Shown piece by piece: positions 1 to 9,470 of a DNA stretch of 64,000 nt. Source of the stretch: Henricia sp. BOLD:AAB3569 (lineage: Eukaryota > Echinodermata > Asteroidea > Spinulosida > Echinasteridae); contig JBBELK010001111.1 in assembly GCA_037783545.1 (NCBI GenBank), positions 62,001 through 126,000 of the forward strand, read 5' to 3'. The stretch's first letter is position 1. Each line of letters begins with the position of its first letter. Under the pieces are notes generated by a model, which saw only the letters and a list, made by a program, of their open reading frames with translations, did not search any database and had not been told where the DNA came from. The position numbers were made by a program, and so were the translations under genes.

Positions 1-393
1 AAGGAGAGGGCGCACTTTTATTTGGGTATGAATTTGTTTAACAATTGTATTTCTGTCCAAAAACATGTTGCAATTATAACACAGAGACAAAATTTTAAAT
101 AAAATAAATAAGTGCAAAGTGAAAAATGCAGTTAATATATTGCATTTATTCGATTGTATACCTACTTCAAAGTGCGCCCTCTATATTGTGTCCGCCATAC
201 TTCAAAAAGGATAATGGCGGCGGTGTTGTAAACAGGTTTCTGAGTTGAATTCTGAGTTGAATGATTGTGACAAGGGTAACACGAAGTACCCAATCACACC
301 TTAGGACTGGAGACAAAGCGCTTGCCCATGGGAATAGTGGCAAATTATTGTCTAACGACGACGAAAAGCATTACTTTCGAAGTGTTCATCTTA

Positions 394-860
394 AAAATAG
401 TATACATGATTGCTAAACTGTTACAAATAGTTTTATCCCCCTCTGTGATTGAAGATATGCATGATTAAAACCAACCTAAACAAAAACTGGCTCCGTACTT
501 CGTCTAACTTTTGAGAAAACAGTCAAAAAAGGGTTTGCAGTCATTTCGCCCCAAAACCACTTCGCCTTGAACCATTTCGCCCTGAACCACGGCCTGTGTA
601 CGAAGTGGAATTTGGGCGATGTAGTGTTTGGACAAAGTGATTTGGGGCGAAATGGCACTTGGGCGAAATGGTTTTGGGGCGAATTGAATTTTCGTCTCAT
701 GAGATGAAAATTACTCATTTCTCAAAGACTATAGCACTTCAGAAAAAAACATTTCAGGGGAAGTTTTCTACGGTCATCATGTTTATATTGTGTAAGTTAG
801 GCGTAAATCTGAGAACATTTCTGATTTTCGAGATTACCAATGATGTATACTGCCTTTAAA
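394..860. repeat. MITE family A (TTCGCCCC-minisatellite element), copy 1
   Basis: Outer ends read ATACATGATTG... and ...CAATGATGTATACTGCCTTTAA, a diverged inverted repeat. The interior is a run of 14-18 bp words built from CACTTCGCCCCAAAAC and CTGAACCATTTCGCC on one side and their reverse complement (GGGGCGAAATGG) on the other. Five more copies are present in the window. The short frames across it are repeat artefacts. Confidence 0.9.
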
Positions 861-881
861 TCCCACTTAAAACTATAATAA

Positions 882-1128
882 AAGGTGGATTCACACTGAG
901 CATTTTGCGCGTAATTTCGACGCGCGTCGTTTTGAGAAAAAGTGGCGTGGAGGGAATTCATGTTGGAGTGAAACGACGAATAGACAATCACAGAATCAAC
1001 TGGGCGGAAGGTGCTTTTGTGATTCTGTTGTTTTTAGTGCATCTTTTTAACTCCAAATTTCCTCCTTTTTCTCAAAGCAACGCGCGTCGCATTTACGCGC
1101 GAAAAGCCTCGTTGTGAATCCACCTTAA
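882..1128. repeat. Palindromic MITE family C, copy 1
   Basis: Ends AAGGTGGATTCACACTGAGC and GTTGTGAATCCACCTT, with inner arms carrying GACGCGCGTCG and CGCGCGTCGCATTTACGCGC. About 247 bp. Confidence 0.9.
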
Positions 1129-1679
1129 AATGTTAAACGAACACTATATATAGCTTTTTACCGGGTATAAAGTAAACCACCGGTGAAACCACGGCGCATC
1201 ATGCTCTGTCGTTTCAAATAAAATTCGAACAGGTATACATCAATTTCTAACAACAATTTGCCCACCGTCGAGAATAGCGTCTGTTGGAAATTCATAGTAT
1301 AGCATAAAAACAAAAATGACTACCCCGAGATGAACAGGTATAGTATGAGTGGTTTTCAGTATAATAAAAGTAATTCGAGAAACTCGTCAATCTGACGAAA
1401 AGACAATGAAAACTCCCTTTGCACGAAAGTACGGGATAACGTTTTACAGATATTAAAGAAGTTCTGTGACCTTTTACCTTCTAACCAGGTGATTGTCTGC
1501 CCTACTGTTCCAACATGTTGTAGTAAACATGAAAACGAACACGGTGAACCCTGCCGTGAACGTGCTTAAAGCCGAGTTGTTACCCCGCGGCCGCCGGACG
1601 CCCGTCGCTGGTAACCGCCCATGGTCCATCACTGCAGGTGGTAATTTTTAAGGAAAACATTGCTCTTTTACATAAGCTG

Positions 1680-1890
1680 TGGGGTTCGAATCACGATCCG
1701 GTCCGCCCATGCGACGTGTGCCCTTGAGCAAGGCACTTTGCCCCATATTGCTTCTCTCTACCCACTGAGGTTAAATGGCTACCCGAGAGGGCAGTGAATG
1801 TTCAATGCGTTTGATTGGCCATTAAGCACAGCCGGGGATGTATACTCCCTTGGGACCTGAGATGGTTCATGGTCGTAAGTAATGTGTAAT
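1680..1890 (+). repeat. SINE fragment with B-box
   Basis: TGGGGTTCGAATCACGATCC, CTTGAGCAAGGCACTTTGCC and TATACTCCCTTGGGACCTGA resemble the fourth SINE family, diverged. Confidence 0.7.
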
Positions 1891-2563
1891 TAAAATTAAC
1901 TGGTGTTCTGCTACTCTTGCTAAAAACATAAGCTGACGTACAATTTTAACTGCTAACCCAATTTTGCAAAGCAAATAAAAATTGTATTAATTAAGCAAAC
2001 ATTCCTGCTAAACAGCTGTATGAAATTGCCTCCCTGCTTTTTTGACAGCGAGTAGACCATGGTAGACCTAAGGTATCATGACGTCACGTTTTGTTTACAT
2101 GCATGTCACGTCATGTCTTTAGTGTATTTATTGCAGAAGGTATTACAATTATTAAAATGAATTACGTTACCGACGTAGAAAACAAATACCGTAGACTCCT
2201 GTTGAAGATTAGGTCTGTACTTCACTGGGGTGTAACTTCATGGCAAAAGTTGTCCTCTCCGTTAAGAACACGTACAGTGTATGTGTGCTCCTTATATCGA
2301 CGATTGAGACACTTTGTGCAAAAAGGCCACCAGATATTTTGGTTTCAAACCAAATGAAACACTATTCAGTACATTCCATACAGCCCATATACAAATTATT
2401 CACACGTTTATTCGCATGAGAGGCCCTCAAATGGCCCAATAAACAAATTGAGTACAAGTCATGTAAACGGTTGATAAACAGAGTTAGATTCTCAACGAAT
2501 GGTCTCACGCGAAAGTTCATGTTTTTCTCCGAGCTTTCTTCTTTACAATTCGTCGATCAGTGG

Positions 2564-3072
2564 AGTACACATGATTGGTATCTCGAAGAATCAAAAACGT
2601 TCACAGATTTACACATAACTTACACGATAAACATGATGACAGCAAAAAACGTCCCCTGAAATGGTTTTGTCTGAAGTGTTATAGTCTATGAGAAATGAGC
2701 AAAACCTGAAACTATTATTTTTCGTCTCGCGAAACGTAAAATCAATTCGCCCCAAAACCATTTCGCCCTGGACCACTTCGTCCTGAACCACTTCGTCCAA
2801 GTGCCATTTCGCCCCCAAACCACTTCGTCCAAACCTCCTTCATGGTCCAAACACTACTTGGCCCAAAAGCCACTTCGCCCCCAAACAACCTCGTGCACAG
2901 GTCGTGGTTCAGGGTGAAGTGGTTTTGGGGCGAAATGCCTGTAAACGCTTTTTTGACTGTTTTCTCACGCACGGAGCTGGTTTTTGCTCAGGTTGGTTCT
3001 TATCATGAATATCTTCAATCACACAGGGGGATAAAACTATTATTAACAGTTAACTAATCATGTGTACTATCT
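2564..3072. repeat. MITE family A, copy 2
   Basis: Ends ACATGATTGGTATCTCGAA and AACTAATCATGTGTACTATC. The internal TTCGCCC/CAAACCAC repeat array is longer here, with about ten units, and inverts near 2905. Confidence 0.9.
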
Positions 3073-4040
3073 AATTCAATGACCGACCGAAATACCGAAC
3101 TCATGACCATAACCATGGGGACATTCCGTCCAACCACGGAGGAATTAAGAGTAAATGATCTCAACCCACCTGCTCTTACACCGTTCTCTGCTATAGCATA
3201 ACCTCTGCCGCTTCGCAATTTGAGAACAATGACCTCTGCAGAGTGAAACAACCAAAGTCTTTATAGACTGAAGTGCGTTGTCTCGAAGAAACGTTACTTT
3301 CGTTAGAAGTTGTGACAATGAACATTGGTCCGTTTTTGGTCGAAAACACAAATATCCTCGAGTTGTTCAATAATTTCTTGTCGTGAACGCACGTGGGGAA
3401 GTCATCCACCTTGGTGGGAATATCCATAGAAAACTTTCTTCATGGAATATCGCGAACACCACATCGCCCAGGCCACAAAATACGTACGCGAAGATGTAAT
3501 TTGTTCCTGGTGAACCGGAAGTGTACTGCATGGCCTTGTGATGAAACAAATAAGATGTGTTTGGATGTGTGTGGTTTGGCGTACGGTAAGTACGTGTCAC
3601 CACCTGCACCATGCAGTCATGACAGGACCGGTACACTAGGCCTCGTGGACCGTGTGGGTTCGTCTGAGGTCGAGAATGGCGTGTCTGTATTTGAGTCAAC
3701 AGTGTTTGTAGTTGCCGAAAACTACGCAGTGCCCCCGAGCGGATAAACTAAGGAGGAAAGTGACACCGCACCGCGGAGACGCATTTAATAAACTTGTACC
3801 GGATTTTAAAGGTACATTCTGCCCGAGATTGACCGGGGGATAAACATCGCCCTAAAATGACGCAAGCTTATAGGGAAGACTCTAAATATCCGGCATATCC
3901 GTTCGGGTCTTCTTCAATTTATTCGATTCTTTGAGCAAAAGACAACACTTGCACGGGCCTTGTGTTCAGGGAAGCATGCATGACCAAGTAAACTCGAAAA
4001 AAAGAAAAAAACATCGGCCGTACACTGGTTATAATATAGA
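3050..4040. other. Intergenic, unexplained open frames on both strands
   Basis: 3393-3746 (+, 117 codons) and 3699-3367 plus 3427-3191 (-) overlap. None shows a domain I recognise; composition is less AT-rich than the flanks. Left unassigned. Confidence 0.4.
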
Positions 4041-4157
4041 TTGGTTCCCGATCCTATCGCTTATTGCGAAAATACAGGGCGGCCATGACTAGATTGGTTC
4101 CCGATCCCTATAGATTGGTTCGCTTACTGCGAAAATATAGGGATCAGTAAAGGGCAG

Positions 4158-4723
4158 CCATGACGGGCAGAATTCTGCCCGTCACGTGGTTATTATTATT
4201 ATTATTTTTTTTAGTAAGTGCGCAGATTTTGCATTGACATTTGTAACTTGGCCGTGCGTGTCGAACATATCCAATTATGTAAATAAAGTACATTGCCTAA
4301 AGCAAAGGGGCTTGGCCAATTTTTAAATATAAAAAACACAATGCGCACGCGCAAAGACGACCAATTACAGATCAGGATGAAGCGCCCTTTACCTGTCCTT
4401 ATATTCTCCTGTGTGGAATATGTGGACGGGAACCAGTCTATGCCATGACGGACAGAAATCTGCCCGTGGTCACGTGGTTATTATTATTTGTTTTTTCAGT
4501 AAGTGCGTATATTTTGCATTGACATTTGTAACTCGGACGTGCGTGTCGAACATATCCAAATGTAAAATAAAGTACATTGCCTGAAGCAAAGGGCTTCGCC
4601 CACTTTTAAATATAAAGCACACAATGCGCACGCGCAAAGACTACTAATCAAAATGAAGCGCCTTTTATACTTGACCTTATATTCTCCTATGTGGAATATG
4701 TGGACGGGAACCAGTCTAGTTAT
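4158..4723. repeat. Tandem duplication of a roughly 285-bp unit
   Basis: 4158-4442 and 4443-4723 share CATGACGGxCAGAATTCTGC-type starts, GTAAGTGCGCAGATTTTGCATTG, CACAATGCGCACGCGCAAAG and TGTGGACGGGAACCAGTCTA ends at roughly 88% identity. Flanks contain three GATTGGTTCCCGATCC words (4041-4120). Confidence 0.88.
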
Positions 4724-4782
4724 AATACAGTAGGCCTATGGTGTAAACGCCACCCTTTGTATTTTAGGTTTACCGTAGAGCA

Positions 4783-4912
4783 AGGAACTGTTCCTTGCTT
4801 TATGGATTTACTGCACTAAAACCAGTGAATTGTTCTCCTGTAATGGCGTTTCAGGCTACCAGCGAAGGTTTAGACCCAGTTACCTATTATCTGACGTCAC
4901 ACTCAACAAGTC
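4783..4912. repeat. Interspersed repeat (AAAACCAGTGAA family), copy 1
   Basis: CACTAAAACCAGTGAATTGT, GATTACCAGCGAA-type text and TGACGTCACAC recur at 18030 and 25005. Confidence 0.75.
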
Positions 4913-5019
4913 TGTCTAGAGATCTTCCTTACATTATAGTAGGATGATTCACACAAGTATTCCTTCAAAACGTCTCTTTTGGCTGGAATTGTCAGACAAA
5001 GATCACTAACTTGTATAGG

Positions 5020-5166
5020 CCGTATCGAATAGCTGCCATCTTGTGGGGCACCTTTTGTTACTTAAGCATGTTCAACAATGTAAGCACAATATGTGGAACC
5101 ATGCATGTCCTCAAGCAACTAAGAAACTGACCCACAAGATGGCGGCTATTCGATATGGTCTACTAC
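5020..5166. repeat. Palindromic MITE family U, copy 1
   Basis: CGTATCGAATAGCTGCCATC arm, GTGGGGCACCTTTTGTTAC, and right arm GATGGCGGCTATTCGATATG. About 145 bp. Confidence 0.88.
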
Positions 5167-5394
5167 ATGGACTTGGTATACAACTCCCTGAATGAAGCAA
5201 CCGTCTGCCACCTTTCTGTACAAACAAGACAATGCCTTGTGCGCGGACGCGAAATTATTCCCCCCTAAATGACATAGCATAGGCAGAGGATTCTGTGCCT
5301 TCTGATTGGTGCATTGTAAATGAATATTCATACTTTCCTTATAGTGCCTTCAAGGAGTTGTTTAAATCATGTTTAAACAAAGAACGAAAATAAG

Positions 5395-5702
5395 AGGCAT
5401 TGGCGAGTTGCATGGTGGTCGAGGCGGTCGGGTTGGCGTATACGGGTTCTTTCCTCGCCTTTCACCTCTGGCGTCCCGGGTTCGAATCCGGGGCGTGTAT
5501 GTGGATTGGGTTTGCAGTCCCTATTTGACCGCGTGGGTTTTCCCCTGGGGCATTTCTCTGGGGGTTTTCCTCCCACTTCTAAAACTGCAACTCCTTCTTC
5601 GTCATCTCAAGTTGATAATATAGTATAGTTAAAGCTAAAACCGTATAGTTGATGGCATAAAGGGCCTTAGTTGCCGAAGATGCCATAAAATATACAACAA
5701 CA
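5395..5702 (+). repeat. tRNA-derived SINE, second family, copy 1
   Basis: GAGTTGCATGGTGGTCGAGG A-box region, GTCCCGGGTTCGAATCCGGG B-box, then a body ending GGGCCTTAGTTGCCGAAGAT and a CAACAACAAC tail. Confidence 0.88.
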
Positions 5703-5707
5703 ACAGC

Positions 5708-5776
5708 ATGGTGGTCTAGTGGTAAAGCATAGGACTATAAAGCAGAAGGACCCGAGTTCAATTCTCGCTGTGGTTA
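5708..5776 (+). repeat. tRNA-like sequence (pseudo-tRNA or SINE head)
   Basis: TGGTCTAGTGGTAAAGC is an A-box and CGAGTTCAATTCTCG a B-box arm 30 bases later, but no good acceptor stem pairs. It starts just after the SINE tail at 5702. Confidence 0.55.
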
Positions 5777-5976
5777 TATCATTATCTTATTTCCGCCAAA
5801 GCGGAAATAATTCATCATTAATAATTCTGCCATCAACCTTAAAAAACAAGTCGCAACATTTTTTAAAACTTGCCAACAAAAGCACGGTATGCCAGTTTCA
5901 AACAGTCTATCAACATTTAAAAGTCATGCCAACCCTTTTTTTCTTGCGCAACATTTGCAAAAATTTGCGTTAACAT

Positions 5977-6114
5977 TAAAGGCAAGGCTCGTCAGCAATG
6001 CGCGCGCGCCAAATTCGTGCCACTAAATACGCAGCTCCATAGCAAAGGCATGGAGCTGCGTATTTCGTGGCACGAATTGGGCGCGCGCGCATTGCTGACG
6101 AGCCTTGCCTTTAA
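5977..6114. repeat. Palindromic MITE family B, copy 1
   Basis: Near-perfect 138-bp hairpin: GGCAAGGCTCGTCAGCAATG, then GCGCGC, CAAATTCGTG and the central CAGCTCCAT..ATGGAGCTG, then the complement back out. Very AT/GC-contrasted against the flank. Six related copies follow. Confidence 0.93.
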
Positions 6115-6364
6115 AATGTAAGTGTTGAATTATTTTCGCTTTGGCGTGCCATAGTATGGACACAGTAATGAAATCCAGCGCAAAAAGGTAATTGGCATAA
6201 ACCCGTGCCACGTGATTTCGCTGTTTACGCTGGAGAAGCGCGCCACATGCAGACCACATACAACAGGCGTGTTAGCTCTTGCCCTGGACTATCGATGAAC
6301 GCCTAACCAAGGCTAATAAGGGATTCACTCTTTTGAAGAGTGAGGTTTTCACTCTTTTTACATA

Positions 6365-6995
6365 TACTCGACCAAAAACGTTCTGTCACCAGTAAGACAT
6401 TTCTAGATATTTATTATGAAATTGGATTTAATGTAGGAAAATAATATATCAAATTTTAGCTGAACATATCACTCAAAGGAATAGAGCTCAACGGAGTCCA
6501 TGATGGCAAGCTTTACGGAACAGGAATGCAACAAAAGAGTGTGGGGTCAGAATGAAAAACACCAAAAACAACGATGTTAACTTTATTGCACTCAAGGCAG
6601 CAAGGGGAGTTACAGTTCAGTTTTTTGCTTCTACCATAGTACCTAATCCAATGGCACGATTCAGATTGGACAATTTAACCATTTGGATTTGGATGTTTTT
6701 GACAAGACATTGATGAATCCAAACTCACTTAACAATTTCGTAATTGTCTACACACAAATTGCTCAAATCACAAGTTGCATTGTTCTTTGGTGTTTTTCAT
6801 TCTGACCCCACACTTCTTTGTTGCATTCCTGTTCAGTGAAGCTTGCCATCATAATCTCTCTTGAGCTCTATTCCTTTGAGTGATATGTTCAGCTAAAATT
6901 TGATATATGATTTTCCTACATTAAATCCAATTTTATAATAAATATCTATAAATGTGTTACTGGTGACAGAACATTTTTGGTCGAGTGTAGTTTAG
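6365..6995. repeat. Foldback element with about 220-bp arms
   Basis: Left arm from ACTCGACCAAAAACGTTCTG to TGAAAAACACCAAAAACAA; right arm is the complement (GTGTTTTTCATTCTGACC ... GAACATTTTTGGTCGAGT) with about 90% match. The loop is about 190 bp. No open frame of note. Confidence 0.9.
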
Positions 6996-7007
6996 AGAAA
7001 AAAGTAA

Positions 7008-7540
7008 TATAGTAGCACCATTAAAAGCTAACAAAATAATAAATGGTGCAACTACTTCATCAGATGCAATGAAGATGGGACAACATATAGTAAAGGTTTA
7101 TACACTACAGTCAGAGTCAATGTGGGGTATAGTTTATGCATTGACTCTGACTGTAGTCCCTGTAGTAGTTCGGAAGGGATGTAAAGCCGTTGGTCCAGTG
7201 TGTTAGGTTTCGGTAACGCACTTTAAAGATCCAGAGTATTCTTTCGCGAAGAGCAATCAAGGGGAGGGATTCCCCGGTGTCTCTGGCCGTTACTAATTCA
7301 ACTTAGAAGTTGATAGTTATTCAAATATCTAGGTTAATTGATCCCATTCCTGTAATTGGCGGTCCTTCCGCTGTTGGATGTGGTGAATAAATAAATAAAT
7401 AAAAACAAAATAAATAAATAAATAAATAAATAAACCTTTACTATGTTGTCCCATCTTCATTGCATCTGATGAAGTAGTTGTTGCTACGAAAGCTCATGCA
7501 CCAATTATTATTTTGTTAGCTTTTAAGTGCTACTAGTACT
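7008..7540. repeat. TIR element with inserted SINE
   Basis: Left arm TAGCACCATTAAAAGCTAAC ... CATCAGATGCAATGAAGATG; right arm its complement ending GCTTTTAAGTGCTACTA. A SINE with an AAAT tail lies between (7165-7434). The right arm carries an extra 18 bases that form a hammerhead-like core (see findings). Confidence 0.85.
7165..7434 (+). repeat. tRNA-type SINE (AAAT tail), 5'-truncated
   Basis: Shares GGAAGGGATGTAAAGCCGTTGG-like text with 63600 and CCTGTAATTGGCGGTCCTTC...GGATGTGGTGAATAAAT with the copy at 27355. The tail is a run of about eleven AAAT units, one imperfect. Confidence 0.85.
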
Positions 7541-7963
7541 TTTTGCGTTTTTTTGAAGCTAACACGGCTGATCTACCATAGTTTAGAGAGTAAGCCGAAC
7601 AGTGATGTGGCTTAATTTGGTATATAGTTTTTACTTAAGTCCTTTTTCAAACCGTTATAGTGCTTGGGATGGCAGAAATGCACTAACCTTTGGCTGCCCA
7701 TTTTGTTTTGTTCTCCCGTCCTCTCAAAGCCCTCAAAAATATATCTAAATTGTTAACACCAAAGGATCAGTTTAAAAAGGCATTCCTTCTGTTTTATAAG
7801 TAAACTTATGAACATCTCGTAACACATGTATGTCTATTCTATAAACCACAATTACACGCCTGTACGCTACATTATTTTCTACGGGCGGCCCTGTTTTGGC
7901 AAAAGGTAGGCCTATGTGTGATTAGATGTAAATGTTCCCAATTCAAGATACATGTACACCATA

Positions 7964-8190
7964 TGGTGGGTTCACACTCAGCCTTTTGAGGCGCGTCGCT
8001 TTCAGAAAATGCGATATGGAGCAAAGTTGGAGTGAAACGACGTACTGAAAATACCAGAACCGCAAAAACACTTCACGCCGAAGTTCATTCTGTGACTTTT
8101 AATGTCGCATTTCACTCCAAATTCTCTCCAAACCTCATGCTTTTCCTGAAAGCGACGCGCGTCAAATTGACACGCGAAAAGACCCAGTGT
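7964..8190. repeat. Palindromic MITE family C, copy 2
   Basis: Starts GGTGGGTTCACACTCAGCC; arms contain GCGTCGCTTTCAGAAAATG and its complement (CTGAAAGCGACGCGCG). Confidence 0.88.
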
Positions 8191-8349
8191 TAAGCAGGCC
8201 TCCCACTGTGCGATTTTGGCCACGAATTAGGCACGATTAGTTACGATTAGGTACGATTGTGTGTAGAGTCTATAGGCAGTCTCCGATAATCGTACCAATT
8301 CGTAGGACATTCGTGGCCAAAATCGCACAGTACGGGAGGCCTGCTTTAA
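8190..8349. repeat. Palindromic MITE family D, copy 1
   Basis: TTAAGCAGGCCTCCCACTGTG arm, GATTTTGGCCACGAAT, then complement ending GGGAGGCCTGCTTTAA. About 155 bp. Confidence 0.9.
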
Positions 8350-8502
8350 GCGGGCCTCCCACTGTGCGTATTTTGCCACGAATTTCCTACGAATTGGTAC
8401 GATTATCGGAGACTGCCTATAGACTCTACACACAATCGTACCCAATCGTAACCTATCGTAGCTAATTCGTGGCAAAAATCGCACAGTGGGAGGCCCGCTT
8501 AA
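8346..8502. repeat. Palindromic MITE family D, copy 2
   Basis: Directly adjoining copy 1 and sharing a TTAA at the junction. Arms GCGGGCCTCCCACTGTGCG; the interior has repeated ACGATTxGTAC words. Confidence 0.9.
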
Positions 8503-8566
8503 ATCCATCCCGGTTTATAAAAACAGGGCCGCGCGGTTGGTGACGAAAAAATTAAAAACACAAGGA

Positions 8567-8690
8567 TTAAAGGCACAGGCTCGTCAGCAAAGCGCGCGAA
8601 ATACGCAGCTCCATAGCAAAGGCATGGAGCTACGTATTTCGTAGCACGAATTTGGCCTCACGCGCGCATTGACGAGCCTGTGCCTTTTAA
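8567..8690. repeat. Palindromic MITE family B, copy 2
   Basis: Same arms as the copy at 5977 with a 12-base deletion in the left arm. It sits between family D palindromes. Confidence 0.9.
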
Positions 8691-8844
8691 GCGGGCCTTC
8701 CACTGTGCGAATTTTGCCACGAATTAGCTACGATTAGGTACGATTGGGTACGATTGTGTGTAGAGTCTATAGGCAGTCTCCGATAATCGTACCCAATCGT
8801 AGGAAATTCGTGGCAAAAATCGCACAGTGGGAGGCCCGCTTAAG
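8688..8844. repeat. Palindromic MITE family D, copy 3
   Basis: Follows a family B copy with only TTAA between them. Arms GCGGGCCTTCCACTGTGCG and the complement ending GGCCCGCTTAA. Confidence 0.9.
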
Positions 8845-9470
8845 AGGTGCACGATTTGTCAAGATGATCCGAGAACAAAATGTGTAGCGCGCACGCTGAT
8901 CGTTATCAGTAGGCCCTATACGAACTTTACTGATGCACACACACTGCAGGTGCGGCCGAAGTGGATGAATTTTAGGCCAATGGGAACCAGATCAGAGTGA
9001 GCGTTTGAATTAATATTAATTATATGTAAAACTTTTTTCATTCAAATTCAAAGCCGGTTAACTTCAATTTCGTCGCGAAAATTCCCGATTTTGCATTTCC
9101 CATGTTCAATTTCGTATTTGGTCGCTCGTGTTCGTATTTGTCCAAATTATTTCGTATACGTTTGCAATACTTTGCATACGTTTTCGAAAAAGACTATTTG
9201 TTTTCGTCATCAGCAGTTACCAAACGTACGACGAATGAATCAATTTTGTCATTTGGAAATCAGTTTCACATGCACGTATTTTTCATTTGAATTGTTCACT
9301 TGATTGTATGATAACTTTCATATTTCTACGTCTTCATATTTTCCTTTCTATTTTAATTAACTTGTTACATGCATAATTGTTGACTACAACGCGGGCCTAA
9401 CATTGATAGGCCTATGTCATGTTTGTTCAAGATTGGGAATCATCGGAGCAAGTGTCACGAATTCCCAAAG
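8845..9470. other. No gene seen; downstream flank of the Crypton-derived gene
   Basis: AT-rich. 9090-9300 has TTTCGTATTTG/TTTCGTATACG words repeated six times. A possible ATTAAA signal for the minus-strand gene is at 9357-9352. Confidence 0.6.

Noticed and set aside
8190..8844. CRISPR-like array of repeats and spacers
   Set aside because: The repeats are inverted palindromes of three MITE families in a eukaryotic genome; no direct-repeat/spacer periodicity.
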